Source of the DNA: Yponomeuta sedellus
Taxonomy: Eukaryota > Arthropoda > Insecta > Lepidoptera > Yponomeutidae
Direction of reading: 5' to 3'
Assembly: GCA_934045075.1 (NCBI GenBank)
Contig: OW203732.1
Coordinates: 22,153,706 to 22,217,705, forward strand
DNA length: 64,000 bases
This document shows, piece by piece, positions 44,468 through 55,510 of the stretch (its first letter is position 1; every line of letters begins with the position of its first letter). The notes beneath the pieces were generated by a model. The model had not been told where the DNA came from. It did not search any database and saw only the letters and a program-made list of their open reading frames with translations. The position numbers and the translations under genes are program-made.

Positions 44468-44834
44468 AGATGATTTATACAGCGTCCAGTGGTATCTTCA
44501 CTCACACTAGATGGGTGAAGGGACCACTCCGACGCTGTAGTGCCTGGGTCATGGTTTTATAGATGGTGTAGGCTTGCCCAGCACCTATACCATCCTGACA
44601 GCTTAGTCGGCCTAGCCCACAGGAAAGACTAGTCAATACGTGCGGAGCCAACCAATCCGCGGGTTTCCTCACGATGTTTTCCTTCACCGTTAGCGTGTGG
44701 TATTGCGACTGCAAATTCGCAAATGTACTTAACTTTGAAATTAAACAAAGTCATTGGTACATGCCCGCACTCGGGATCGAACCTGGGGCTCTCGCTTGCC
44801 AGTCTATGGTTCTACCCACTGAGCTACCACCGCT
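44468..44834 (-). mobile_element. tRNA-like SINE (family T), well preserved
   Basis: Minus strand: AGCGGTGGTAGCTCAGTGGG, CCAGGTTCGATCCCGAG, GAAGGAAAACATCGTGAGG and CCACTGGACGCTGTATAAAT / CATCTCATTAAG. This copy shows the full family order from head to tail. Confidence 0.8.
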
Positions 44835-44924
44835 GTATATTCCTTGCAAAACGCACTTTAATATTAGTTGACGGTTGAAAGCATTGAATTCACTTTGTAA
44901 ACAATTAGTAAGCAAGTAAAAAGT

Positions 44925-45287
44925 TTGCGTACGCAGTAATGGACTTATATATACATTTAAAATGAGTCAGCGCCTTGATAAGCGATAGTTACGTGCTAGG
45001 AATAATGTACCAGGGGGGCAGAGAAGAGGTATAACGTTAGTTGTAACTCGTGGAATTATGTTCGTGGGTGAATGAGGGCAACCTAAGGGGGTCTTAATTT
45101 AAACACGCAAATTCACGTAACATAAAATGTTTAGTAATTGAATTTCTAAGCTGTTAGTTTCACAATATAGAATATGTCGAGAAGAAGTAACTCCACATTT
45201 ATGGCCTTATTTATAAAAAAAACACAATCCCATAAAACACTCCAAAAACGCTGATTAAAACACTGTGGTGGAGATGAGAAAAACTTT
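44925..45287 (-). repeat. dispersed repeat (family Y), inverted copy
   Basis: Reverse-orientation partner of 40578-41070; differences are scattered substitutions and small gaps. Confidence 0.7.
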
Positions 45288-45554
45288 GACATAGGTACAC
45301 TAAGTAAACATTCGGTTTTTACAATGAATAAAAATAATTGAATTGATTTTGCAAAAGATTTTGAAAAAGTATCTGTTACAGAATGGACTGTATAAAGAAG
45401 GAAACTAATGGAAACCGGATTAAAAGAAGTATAATATGATAAAAAATAATAAGAAAGAACACAATAAGTGGGCGATGAAATGGTGACGATGGTGACGACT
45501 ATATTAAAGAATGAGTGCTATGTATGAGAGAGAAAACTCATAAGGAAAAATATA

Positions 45555-45732
45555 CAGAACTAGCTGACCCAACGAATTTCGAACCTCCTAACTTTTTTTT
45601 TATTTTTCTCTCCGTAAGAACCATCTTTGTACTTCAAGGAATATTCTAAAAAAAGAATTAGCGAAATCGGTTCAGCTGCTCTCGAGATTGCGCTTAACAA
45701 GACATTCAGCGATTCATATTTATATTATAGAA
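45555..45732 (-). repeat. dispersed repeat, inverted partner of 5985-6165
   Basis: ACTAGCTGACCCAACGAATT, TCCGTAAGAACCAT, TTCAAGGAATATTC and AATCGGTTCAGCTGCTCTCG all match the 6-kb copy in reverse. Confidence 0.55.
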
Positions 45733-46021
45733 GAAGATTATAAAATTGTTCCAAGGAGTCTTCAACAGTATCCACAGATTTAATAATGTAACTCTAAAGA
45801 GTGCTTTTAAAGGAATCGTGTTTGAATGAGTAAGATAGTCAGAATTGAACATAGTCGGTGTATTTTTTATTGTGCGAGGAATAACAACACACAACTTGCC
45901 TGCATGTTGCAAGCTGTGTGTGTTGGGCGACATAGACTATGGCGTGAATAATTACACAGGATACTTTTATGCGAATCCCACGCAAATGAATCACGGTTAC
46001 AGGTAGCTATTTAATCTGGGG

Positions 46022-46168
46022 GTTCTCAAACTTTTCTAGTTTGGGGTCTTGGATGTTATCTATGTATTTATTGTAAAATCTATCGTCGATTTAGCACCTA
46101 TAACACAAGTCATTTAGTTGTACTTAGTATAGGGCTAACGAGATCTGTGTAATATGTCTATGAATATT
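46022..46168 (+). repeat. SINE 3' part (family P)
   Basis: CTAGTTTGGGGTCTTGGATG, TTAGTTGTACTTAGTATAGG and GCTAACGAGATCTGTGTAA correspond in reverse to the tRNA-like element at 51372-51612. The head is missing here. Confidence 0.6.
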
Positions 46169-46449
46169 TATTTATTCTGTTTCGCGCATGTATATTTGAG
46201 TATTGTTTGACGTCTACTGAAGTGTAATACATACTTCACAGCTTATTATGTCCGTTATTTAAAAGTTTTGTCACAACTAAATTATTAAAGTCCTTAATTA
46301 ACAGAGTTTACATAATACAATATATTACGTTTTGACCTTGAAAATTATCAAATGTTATCATTATCAAATTATCATTATTTTCTTTTGTTTGATCGTTACC
46401 AATAGAATTCTACATGATAAAACCCTTACATGCCTTACTCACGCCGCGG

Positions 46450-46496
46450 TAAGACCGCCAATTGTACTTTACAATTGTAATTGGCGGTCTTATCGC
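46450..46496. repeat. hairpin of retroposon end sequences
   Basis: GGTAAGACCGCCAATTGTA is followed within a few bases by its inverted form ATTGGCGGTCTTA. The arm is the conserved start of the AATAAAG retroposon ends at 7487 and 47868. Confidence 0.65.
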
Positions 46497-47355
46497 TTAA
46501 AGTGACAACCATAGATTTACACATTTTTCCATGTACATGTAGTTTTCGTTAGATCCTGTTACAATAACAAAAATCAAACTATATTTTTTAATACAATCTT
46601 CCATTTCTAAAATACACTTTTGCTGAGATTTCCTTTTAAGTATGAAATTCTGTGACAGGGAAACCCGCTCTTCGATAACATACAAGTAACAGTTCAAAAA
46701 GTAAGTAACAGAAATTAAAAAACCTCAAAAAATAAGTAAATTTTTCGGAGAAACTGGAAAGCTGGCTAAGCTCATACTTATACTTTATTTTACACAAAAC
46801 ATTTAATAGGTCATTTCATTACCTACATAATGAATAACATGTACAAAAGCGATCTTATCGCTTTAAGAGATTTCTTCCAGCAAACCTTACAGAAGAGTTA
46901 AGTAGGAGATTTGGACAAGTTAACGTTATAAATCCATTATTTTTTTCCAAAATTTTTGGACGAAATAAATATTTTTGTACAAAATCGCTAGATCTTAATC
47001 GACTTTATCGAAGCTTAGTTAGGGTCGGATTTTGAATTAGGAATTTCACTAAGTTATTATCACTTAAGTATATTATTTTACGCTTGAATTTGGTAAGTTT
47101 ATCAATTTGCGAAAATGTGGGCGTAAGATAATACAATATATCTCTCGTCCCGGTCATAACGTTATTACGAAGCTAATGTAAAATTAACTAACGAGTGCCT
47201 ACCTACATTAAAACATCGTGATTAGCATATAATTGTCGGCCAGGGCCTGGGTTGGCGATAAATCATGAGCACAAAGGACGCACAAGTACAGTCAGCAGCG
47301 GCGCCCTGTTTCATATAACTACATCTCATGGTTGACTGTGACAATTCTATGTCTA

Positions 47356-47602
47356 CAGTCTATTTATTCTTACTTGTCTAATTTAGTAAACATAATTCTA
47401 ACCTTAAAATTGAGATTAGATGCCTAAACTAGACATTTTCTCGCAAATTCATGAACTATGTTTATAAAATTGGCAGCGTGTTATCTAAAAGAGTGTTCCA
47501 AGTTACTTCATTTGTGGAAATAAGGCAGTTTTGGACTAAAAAGTCACAGTTTAAGGGTAGAACCTTGGTTAATGAATTGGACAAGTAAGAATAAATAGAC
47601 TA
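47356..47602. mobile_element. MITE with TATTTATTCTTACTTGTC ends, TA-flanked
   Basis: AGTCTATTTATTCTTACTTG at the left, CAAGTAAGAATAAATAGACT at the right; TA at 47354-47355 and 47603-47604. A Tc1/mariner-like non-autonomous element is likely. Relatives at 13735 and, partial and reversed, 49650-49870. Confidence 0.8.
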
Positions 47603-47867
47603 TAGGTGATCATCATTTTCTGTGGTTTCTTCTATAAAATGTAAGGAACTTTATTCATTAATCAATAAGAGGCATTACACAATCTGAAAATTCGCACAAA
47701 GCTTCTTCATAAAAACTAGTACAATAAACAATAAAATAAAAACAAACTTAATTAATCAAAATACTGCCCCGGGACACACCCGACCCAAAAGTTCCCATGA
47801 CGCTAGCAGCATTACCTCGTTGCACCACCAGGGAGATCCTAAGGTATAGGTTGCCTAGAAGAATTTG

Positions 47868-47980
47868 CTATCGGCAATAAGGCCGCCAATTGTACCTCTC
47901 CTTTTGTAACTGTTTGTCTGTGTGTCTCTGTAATTATTTTCTGGTGGGTACACTAAAGAATATTCTTATCTTATCTTATA
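47868..47980 (+). repeat. retroposon 3' end with (CTTAT)n
   Basis: GCAATAAGGCCGCCAATTGT, TTTTCTGGTGGGTACACTAA AGAA and TCTTATCTTATCTTAT. Confidence 0.6.
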
Positions 47981-48247
47981 GCTACATACCAGCTGAGCCT
48001 CGCGGTCTTACCAGCGGTCTATCGATTTTCCCATGGGAACAAGTTATTTTCCCGCAGTAACACGTAGCGTATTTATTAATCCAGGGTGTCAGCTAACTCC
48101 ATAGCAAATTTTATTAAAATAGATCCAGCCGTTTAGACGTGCAGAAGTAGTAAACATACATACTCACAAACTTTCGCCTTTATAATATTTGTGTGATGTG
48201 ATGTAATGTGTGATCAAACGGGTCTAATCGCGATTATTGTAAAACTA

Positions 48248-48498
48248 TGTACGTGCTGTGTGGCTAGAGAATAGCACCAACCCAAATTCTTCCCGCGGGT
48301 GTCGTAGAAGGCGACTAAGGGACACAAACCGGGGGGTGGGCAGCAGCGCCCCCTGCAGTACAGTTCCACCGAACTGCGATCCCCAACCCGCATGCCCAGC
48401 GGGGGGGTTGAGGGCATTACCCCCCAATTACGGCACAAGCTTGCGCTATGGCGCTCATTAGGGGAGGGCTATGTCTAGCAGTGGACTAATATAGCCTG
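48248..48498 (+). mobile_element. SINE-like element (family W), copy 2
   Basis: TGTGTGGCTAGAGAATAGCA, CGACTAAGGGACACAAACCG, CCCTGCAGTACAGTTCCACC and GGGGAGGGCTATGTCTAGCA, ending GTGGACTAATATAGCCTGAA and running straight into (GAA)n. Partner of 14508. Confidence 0.7.
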
Positions 48499-48692
48499 AA
48501 GAAGAAGAGGAAGAAGAATAGAAGAAAAAAAAGAAGAAGATGAAGAAAAGAAGAAGAAGAAGAAACAGAAGAAGAAGAAGAAGAAGAAGAAAAAGAAGAA
48601 GAAGAAGAAAAGTAGAAGAAGAAGAAAAAGAAGAAGAAGAAGAAGAAAAGTAGAAGAAGAAGAAGAAGAAGAAGAAAAGAAGAAGAAGAAGA
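48498..48692 (+). repeat. (GAA)n purine tract
   Basis: About 195 bp of almost pure GAA/GAAA on the plus strand, grown from the tail of the family-W element. Long frames of Ser/Leu/Phe on the minus strand here are artefacts of the simple repeat. Confidence 0.95.
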
Positions 48693-49149
48693 TGTATGAG
48701 CATCGCAAGTCATTAAGGCGCTTTGTTATGCTAACTAGCTCCACCAGCGGAATGAAAATCATAACTTGTTTTTATTAAAAACTGTTTTTATACGGATTTT
48801 ACTCGTTTATTTTTAATTTTTAAAATTTTCCGACGTTTGTTTTATTTATTTATATATATTAACATGAATATTGTAACATAACAGTAAAATTACAGCAAAG
48901 CGTTACAATATTATATCAGGGCACTACCTTTCATACATCTTCTAGCATTCTCTTACATACCTACACCACACTTTCAATCCGATCCGCAAACACATCACAC
49001 TTTATTATTCGTGTCCATTTTTCAAAAAGTAAACTTCAAAAAGTTTCTTCTTCTTCAGGCTATATTAGTCCACTGCTGGACTTAGTTTAACATCTGTGAT
49101 ATCTATTTTTAGAACATACAGCCTGTATAGAACCGTAATATCAACATCC

Positions 49150-49262
49150 GTATGACTTTAATCGATTTCCAGGAATAACGGTCATTTTTCTTGGTTGGTG
49201 CATGCCGAGATTCGAACCCGCAACTTTCTAATTGAGATGCCGGCGTTCTATCACCGCTCGAC
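49150..49262 (-). repeat. tRNA-like SINE (family U), head fragment
   Basis: TTGGTGCATGCCGAGATTCG / AACCCGC and GATGCCGGCGTTCTATCACC; the reverse of the 16188 copy's head. Confidence 0.6.
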
Positions 49263-49374
49263 TGTACTTTGATTTACGGGAACACTGGGGCTACGTTCCG
49301 TAAAACTACAATTCGTAATTTATTATGACAATTCAAGGTACATTGCGTACAGTCTATTGTTCTGTTCAGTCCGC

Positions 49375-49640
49375 CCATACCGGGACTCGAACCCGCGACC
49401 TCTATCTAACCGTGCCAGCGCTCTCCCAACTGAGCTAATGGGCGATTTGCCGGCATCAGTGAAAATTCGGACCTCTCTGTATTACGTACAGGCAGCGACA
49501 TCTGGCTGAAGTAATTTGCATCACTTGCAGCCCCGAGTACCTACTTTGCAGTTAGTTTTTACATCAGAATGATATCGCTGTACCCACATGATTATATTCT
49601 TTTTAATGCACTAACCCGTACTAAGGACAATTTAAAAAAA
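49375..49640 (-). mobile_element. tRNA-like SINE (family R)
   Basis: GCCCATACCGGGACTCGAAC, CTCTCCCAACTGAGCTAATG, GTATTACGTACAGGCAGCGA, CACATGATTATATTC and TTTTTAATGCACTAACCCGT. The GGCTAAAAA end is lost on the left. Confidence 0.75.
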
Positions 49641-49649
49641 TTGTCCATT

Positions 49650-49870
49650 TTAGTAAACATGATTTTACCGGTAAAGTATGATTTTTAGCCGATGCTGCCG
49701 GATCCCCATAAAAGAACTAACCTGGGACACTATTTTAGATAACATGCTGCCAAATTTATAAATAAAGTCCATGAACTTGCGAGAAAATATCTATTTTTGG
49801 CATCAAAATGTCGATTTTGAAGTTACAATCTTGTTTACTTCAAGTAATGATACATAGACTGTAGCAGAGT
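49650..49870. mobile_element. MITE fragment, TATTTATTCTTACTTGTC family (reverse)
   Basis: GGACACTATTTTAGATAACATGCTGCCAA-like text (ATAACATGCTGCC, CATGAACTTGCGAGAAAATA, TCATCAAAATG-like TGGCATCAAAATG) follows the 47356 element in reverse. Ends degraded. Confidence 0.55.
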
Positions 49871-51371
49871 CCACTTATTAATCTGTGCATTAATCGACTT
49901 TGCAATGGACATCAAATGGTCATAGTAATCCGTGGATTGTATTTCTATGAAACAGGCCACAGCCGGTCCAGTCGTGACGAGCACCAACAAACAGATCTAG
50001 ACATCCGATAGCGCACTTCCGGTTTCGCCCGGGGCACTTGGTACATTATAATGGCTGCGTATAATTTATGCTGTCCTAGTACAAAGGCGATACGACCAGT
50101 GGGTCTGTGCAGAATTTGTCTGTTAGCTAATGAGGGGGAGAGCATAAAAAAAGATTAGAGTTATTGTTTCGAGCTGTTTGTTGGGTGTGAAATTATTTTG
50201 CTCATGCTCTGAAATTGCTAATTTGTGCAGGATAGGCTGCACAGCCTGCACAAAATCGATTTTTGTGCACAAGTGCAACGTTTCTACTCATTTTATCTAT
50301 ATTGTATCTATATTAAGGCAAAGAAAATGAGAAATACATTGTTGAGCCAAACACAATAAAAAGTTCATAGATAGATTTGTTATTTTATAATATTTACTTT
50401 AATTTATTTGCCAAGCGTTTTTAAAGAGCTAAAATTTAAATTGAGGTACGGTAGGTTATTTAATTGTTTTAAGAAAATTATTATTACAAAATTAATTTAA
50501 TAGTAGGCTGTATAGGTCTGCAGCTTAATAGCAATGTCGTAAGATTTAAAAAAAAAACGGTCGGAAACAGGTCTTATTTTTTCGATGTTATAGTACTGTT
50601 TATTTCCTCGCAATCGAAGTAAAAAGCAGAGTTTATAACTCGTCCACGAAACCATTTTATCCTCGACATTACTCGGCTCGGGCTGCTAAAAGTCTCGGAT
50701 AATAATGCTTCGTTTTTTGCACTTGTAAAATCTACTATTTCTATTTAATAAATTTTATAAAAATGACAATGCAGCCTACATATACGCTACTCGTAGGGCT
50801 TATGCCTTCTCTCAAATAGAAATAGTATGGGCTTAATTACCACGCATGCCCCCCGCGTATTGGCAATTTCACTACCTCCGATAGTTGAACACCTCACACT
50901 CAGGTTTGCTCACGATGTTTTCCTTTACATAGTTGCATAATAACAGTGCAAATTATCGTAGAAATCAGACGGCCCGCAAGTTTTTGCCAATTATTGCTTA
51001 TCAGCGATCAATTTGTATGCACCCGCGAGATGCCACAAAAAACATCGCAGCGCGTTCCAATTACTCCCCGCAAGTAATGCTTATGTTTAGACTGCGTAGG
51101 CAACCTTCGATGTAATGTAACTAATTACAATTGCCACTAGGCATGCTAGTAAGCTAGCTAGATATTGACGCTTCACCGAGCACTTTCTTGGGCAGTTTTT
51201 CAAACCTTCGTACAGGTGGCTAGAAGTCTATAGCCATAGTTATTTTTTGGCATATCTTGTGAAGACTACCTTAGAGTAACTTAAATTAGAATTAATATAC
51301 GTAAGGCGTTGAAATATACGTATAGTGGATGATAGTATTCGGCGTCTTATTTACTTGAATAAGAACATTAG

Positions 51372-51612
51372 TTTTTGTTTTTTTTTACATTTTACACAGA
51401 TCTCGTTAGCCCCATACTAAGTACAACTACTTAAATGACTTTTGATACAGATTCTAACTCGACGATAGATTTAATACAATAAATACATAGATAACATCCA
51501 ACACTCGAGACTAGAAAAGTTCGTTTCCTAGTTTGACCCAGCCGGGGATCGAACCCGAGACCTTCAGGGTTTTACAGTCAGCAGCGTGCCAAACCACTGC
51601 GCCGTCGAGGAA
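51372..51612 (-). mobile_element. tRNA-like SINE (family P)
   Basis: The minus strand starts CCTCGACGGCGCAGTGGTTT (box A) with GGTTCGATCCCCGGC (box B) and ends near TTAGTATGGGGCTAACGAGA / TCTGTGTAAAATGT. Confidence 0.75.
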
Positions 51613-51780
51613 GAAATTATGTAGGTACCGAAGGAAACAATGTGGTCCTTAGTTTTAAAATATGTTTTGTCTAAAATCACATTAGTGTCATAGCATAACA
51701 TTACACACAACGGGATTACCATAAAAAAATACTATTTCAAAAATGAATTCTCAATAAAGTGTACGATATCGCATGTATTA

Positions 51781-52594
51781 TAGTACATTATGACACTAGT
51801 AAGCTAAGTTGGTCATTACAGACGAGGTGGGTTTACTGCTCGAGCCGAAGGCGAGAGCAGTTATGGAACCGAGTCTGTAATGACCAATGCTCACGAGTGT
51901 CATACGACGTTTTTCAACACACTTGTGAGGAAAATAAAAAACAAGCACAGGTAAATAAAAATAAAAAGTACGCTAAAAATACTGACTCAGAAAAAGAGTT
52001 CTTTTCCGTTTTCCATGTTAGGAAATTTTCATACGCTGCGACATATTTTCCCTAGATTTCTCGGGTATCAAACTTTCATTGGCATTTTGCGCCTCATTAA
52101 GTATGTCTTGCGGAGTTAAAACCATATCCTCTTCAGTATCAGTACTCGAACTCGACATTTTCACAATAAACAATGAAAAGTTTTATTTCTTGAGAACTGA
52201 GATTGAAAATGGCGCGCGCTTACTTTTTTAATTTGCGCGCTGTCAAATGTAGGCAAATGTAACAACTTCCATACAGCCTATAAATCGATATTTCTGAATT
52301 ACAAGTTGGCTTTTAGATATGTCTATCTTTTTCTTATTTTGATTGCAATTTGATGAAAATAAATGTTTAGTTATCGTATTTTGATACTAACGTGCATAAA
52401 ATATAAATTAAATTATTATTTTTAGATATGAAAACTCTTTGCTGTCATTATTTGTCTGTAGTTGATAAAATTAAAACTATATTCATTACAGCACTTGTGC
52501 TGTAATATTATTACGCACGCGTGTATAATGGACAGCATTATGGTTCTTAAACCGGTGTTATAAGAGTCACTTTACGAGCAAGTGTGTTGAAAAG
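51781..52594 (-). mobile_element. element with tyrosine-recombinase-like N-terminus, inverted copy 2, frameshifted
   Basis: The reverse-complement partner of 39685-40507 along its full length. The coding remnant starts at the ATG complement near 52159 (MSSSSTDTEED...). It has one A fewer in the GGGAAAA run at about 52048, shifting the frame after EKSRE, and lacks six bases near 52002. Neither copy can encode a recombinase. Confidence 0.6.
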
Positions 52595-52903
52595 ACTTTT
52601 ACGATGCATCGAATTACAATAAAGTAGTCGAACCGATTTCGACCGGTATTTTACGAGATAAACATGAAAATTTAATAAAACCAATCGGCATGCGAGATTC
52701 GGTAGCGGAGGCGAATACTAAATTCGCACGAACGAATCGAGAGCCTCGCGGCCCGAAATCGGTAGCAAACGGGAGCGAAAGTTTAACGAAACGCGTAACC
52801 GAGTGATTTTACTTGATCAAAACTATTTAGAATCACGCACAGCGGCGCAGCCAAATAGTTTTTAAAGGTCTTCGTGTGGACACTTAGGCCTTTGAATGTA
52901 CTT

Positions 52904-53256
52904 AATGAGATTTATACTGCGTCCAGTGGCACCTTCGGTTATACTAGATCACTCGAACGCTGCAGTGCCTGGGACATTGTTTTAGATGGAGTAGACTTGC
53001 CCAGCACCGATACCATCCTAACAGCTTAGCCGGCCTACCCCACTGGACAGACCAGTCAATGCGTGCGGAGGCAACCAACTACGGGTTTCCTCACGATGTT
53101 TTCCCCTTCAAAGGTAGCGTGTGGTATTGCTACACAAATTCGCAGATACTATGTTACTTTGAAAATAAACTTAGTCATAGCTACATGCCCGCACTGGGTG
53201 TCGAACCTGGGTCTCTCGCTTCCGAGTCTAATGTTCTACCCACTGGGCTACCACCT
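52904..53256 (-). mobile_element. tRNA-like SINE (family T), diverged
   Basis: Minus strand: GGTGGTAGCCCAGTGGGTAG, CCAGGTTCGACACCCAG (mutated box B) and the tail CCACTGGACGCAGTATAAAT. Confidence 0.65.
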
Positions 53257-55387
53257 GGTGGATATTACGAACTGGCAAACGCACCGTCCCAACCTGCTGG
53301 TCGGGGGAATGTTGCTGGTGGATGAGTCGAGGATGATAAATTGAAGTGCTGGTGGATGAGGAATATAAGATGATGGATTAGATTGAACTGGAGGGTAGGC
53401 CCACACTGTCTCTGCTGGACTGTGATCTCCGCCCGGTAGCCGAGAGCAAGGATTTTCAGATCGGTTATCAATTATTATTGGTATCGGCCAAATTGGACAT
53501 CTTGGACTTGACTGGATTTCATCAGCACAATAATAAACCATTTTTCTTCTTTGATTGAATCTCTATCACTAGTGGTTGGCAGTGAGCTCTTTAGAGCGGT
53601 TCTGTTCAGTGCAATTCCGTACAGCCCCTCGGCTGTTTTAACACTGGTCTATTAACCGGTAAATTTATATCAATTACTTTGTCTTTTTTACGTTTTTGTT
53701 GAGAAGTACATAATATCGAACTGTATCCTACTGTTCTAAGAATTTTTTTATCGCCACCATAATCGAAAGAGCAGTACTTTCCGAAATTCCTTCCTTTGGG
53801 AAGTTAGGAACCTTTTATAAATTTAGATGGAATTTCGTAATTTTTTTTATGTAGCCTACATAGGTACGTCCAACTGCAGATTACATACCTTCTCTCAGAA
53901 AGAGAGTGAATTGGCAATTTAAAGCGCTGAGCTAGTTGAACATCTCCGACACTCAGGTTTCCTCACGATGTTTTGCTTCACAGTAATATTTTATTATTAA
54001 ATAACAATCGAAATACCTACCCGTCCATTGCTGTTTAGAACTTCTTTGCTTAAATTGGATTTCATTTTTAGCATCTATAGATGAGAAAACTGGTAAGCAC
54101 CTTCAGATTATACTAAGAGGGACATATATGTACTTGCTTCTTTGGCTAAAACCGCATTTAGTATCATTTCATCAATGATTCATAAGCCAGAAAAACTCAG
54201 CTGGTTCTCCCTGAATGACTTCACTGAACTATTTCTACTGTTTTAATTGACGACACTCTTTGCAATTAGGCGATTGGCGGTTGCAAGAATGATGGTTGCC
54301 ATTTTAGTAAAGTGGACAGCCTTCGGAGGAAATTGGATCAATGTGGACAAAATAAGAATGTAAACAGGACTAAAGATGATTCTGAAGGCAGTATGCAAAT
54401 GCAAATGAAGCAGATTTTATATAATTTTTGAGACAATATTTTAGGTAGGTACTACATGAAAAGAAACTTCCGTGGCTCACCAGTATGAATCATAGCAAAA
54501 GCTCATTGTTAGTTAATGTTAATGTACAATATTATTGCTATTGCTGTGTTCAGGTCGAGTTGTAGTGTAGACAAAGACGGCGAGAAAAAACTCCTACTTC
54601 TAAGCATCTTTTCTCAAATCATCCTAAATTTTAATACATAAATAAGTTAGCACAAGTTACGAGTAGCACCTAACTAACGAGTCTCGTGAGTGCAATCAGC
54701 AACTTACGATTCTAAAACGTTCCTTTACGAGTAGGTATATCTTCTGCGAGTAGGTATATTACGAGTAGGTATATGAAAATGAAAATGAAAAATTTATTTG
54801 TACCCAACACCACGTAATTTTACAATAAAATTAACATAAAAGCAACTGCTTATCAATAAAATGAACTCACAGAAAATTTATGTAGCTTACAATAATTTTA
54901 TTTAATATATCTCCCAACAGATGTAATTTTGGCTGTGGAGTTTCTTTGGTACATTTCTATTAATCCTACAACAAAAAAATTTGGCTGCAGCAGCCAGGAT
55001 CAACTTTATATCGTCGATTTGTTAGAAGAAACTAAAATTAAAAACCGCTAAGTACAAGTCGGGCTAACAAAAAGGTTTCTTGCCTGCACAGTGATACAGG
55101 GAGATATACTATCAGAAAAGGAAGATAAAACTGAAGACTAGGCAACGCTCTACTCAAAAAGAAAGTCGAGACGTCAGTAATCGCGTGAGCAAAATCGATT
55201 CCCACTAAGAATCGCCGGCGGCGAGCGCTCGCGAGCACATCTCGAAAGAGCAATCAATTTTCCACCAGTTCGATTTACAATATGGATGGACCGAGAATTA
55301 TTCCTAAAATTCGTCCCCATTGGATAAAATGGACGATGCCTTTCATCTTCTTTTTTTCTGTGCCTCTCCGCTAATGGAAGTTGGCCC
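53257..55387. other. intron without recognised genes
   Basis: Contains a family-V fragment at about 53865-53985 (CTCAGAAAGAGAGTGAATTG, GGTTTCCTCACGATGTTTTG). No other feature recognised. Confidence 0.4.
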
Positions 55388-55510
55388 TTAGCTCCGCATA
55401 TTCTCCTTGTTTTTTGCTAAGCGAATCTGGTCTTCGACTCTGGCTACATCCGTCCATTCCCTGATGTCACTGAGCCAAGACTTTTTTGTTCTCCCAACAC
55501 TCCTTTCCTC
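55388..55510 (-). pseudogene. LINE endonuclease/reverse transcriptase C-terminal fragment
   Basis: In minus frame it reads SVGRTKKSWLSDIREWTDVA, then RVEDQIRLAKNKENMRS and TAA. GRxKxSWLxxIRxWT and the following Arg/Lys-rich end are characteristic of the last residues of RTE-like or other non-LTR retrotransposon ORF2 proteins in insects. Nothing upstream in frame is recognisable, so only the terminal 40 codons survive. Confidence 0.6.

Noticed and set aside
48458..48762. Minus-strand frames of Ser, Leu and Phe runs
   Set aside because: Produced entirely by the (GAA)n simple repeat.
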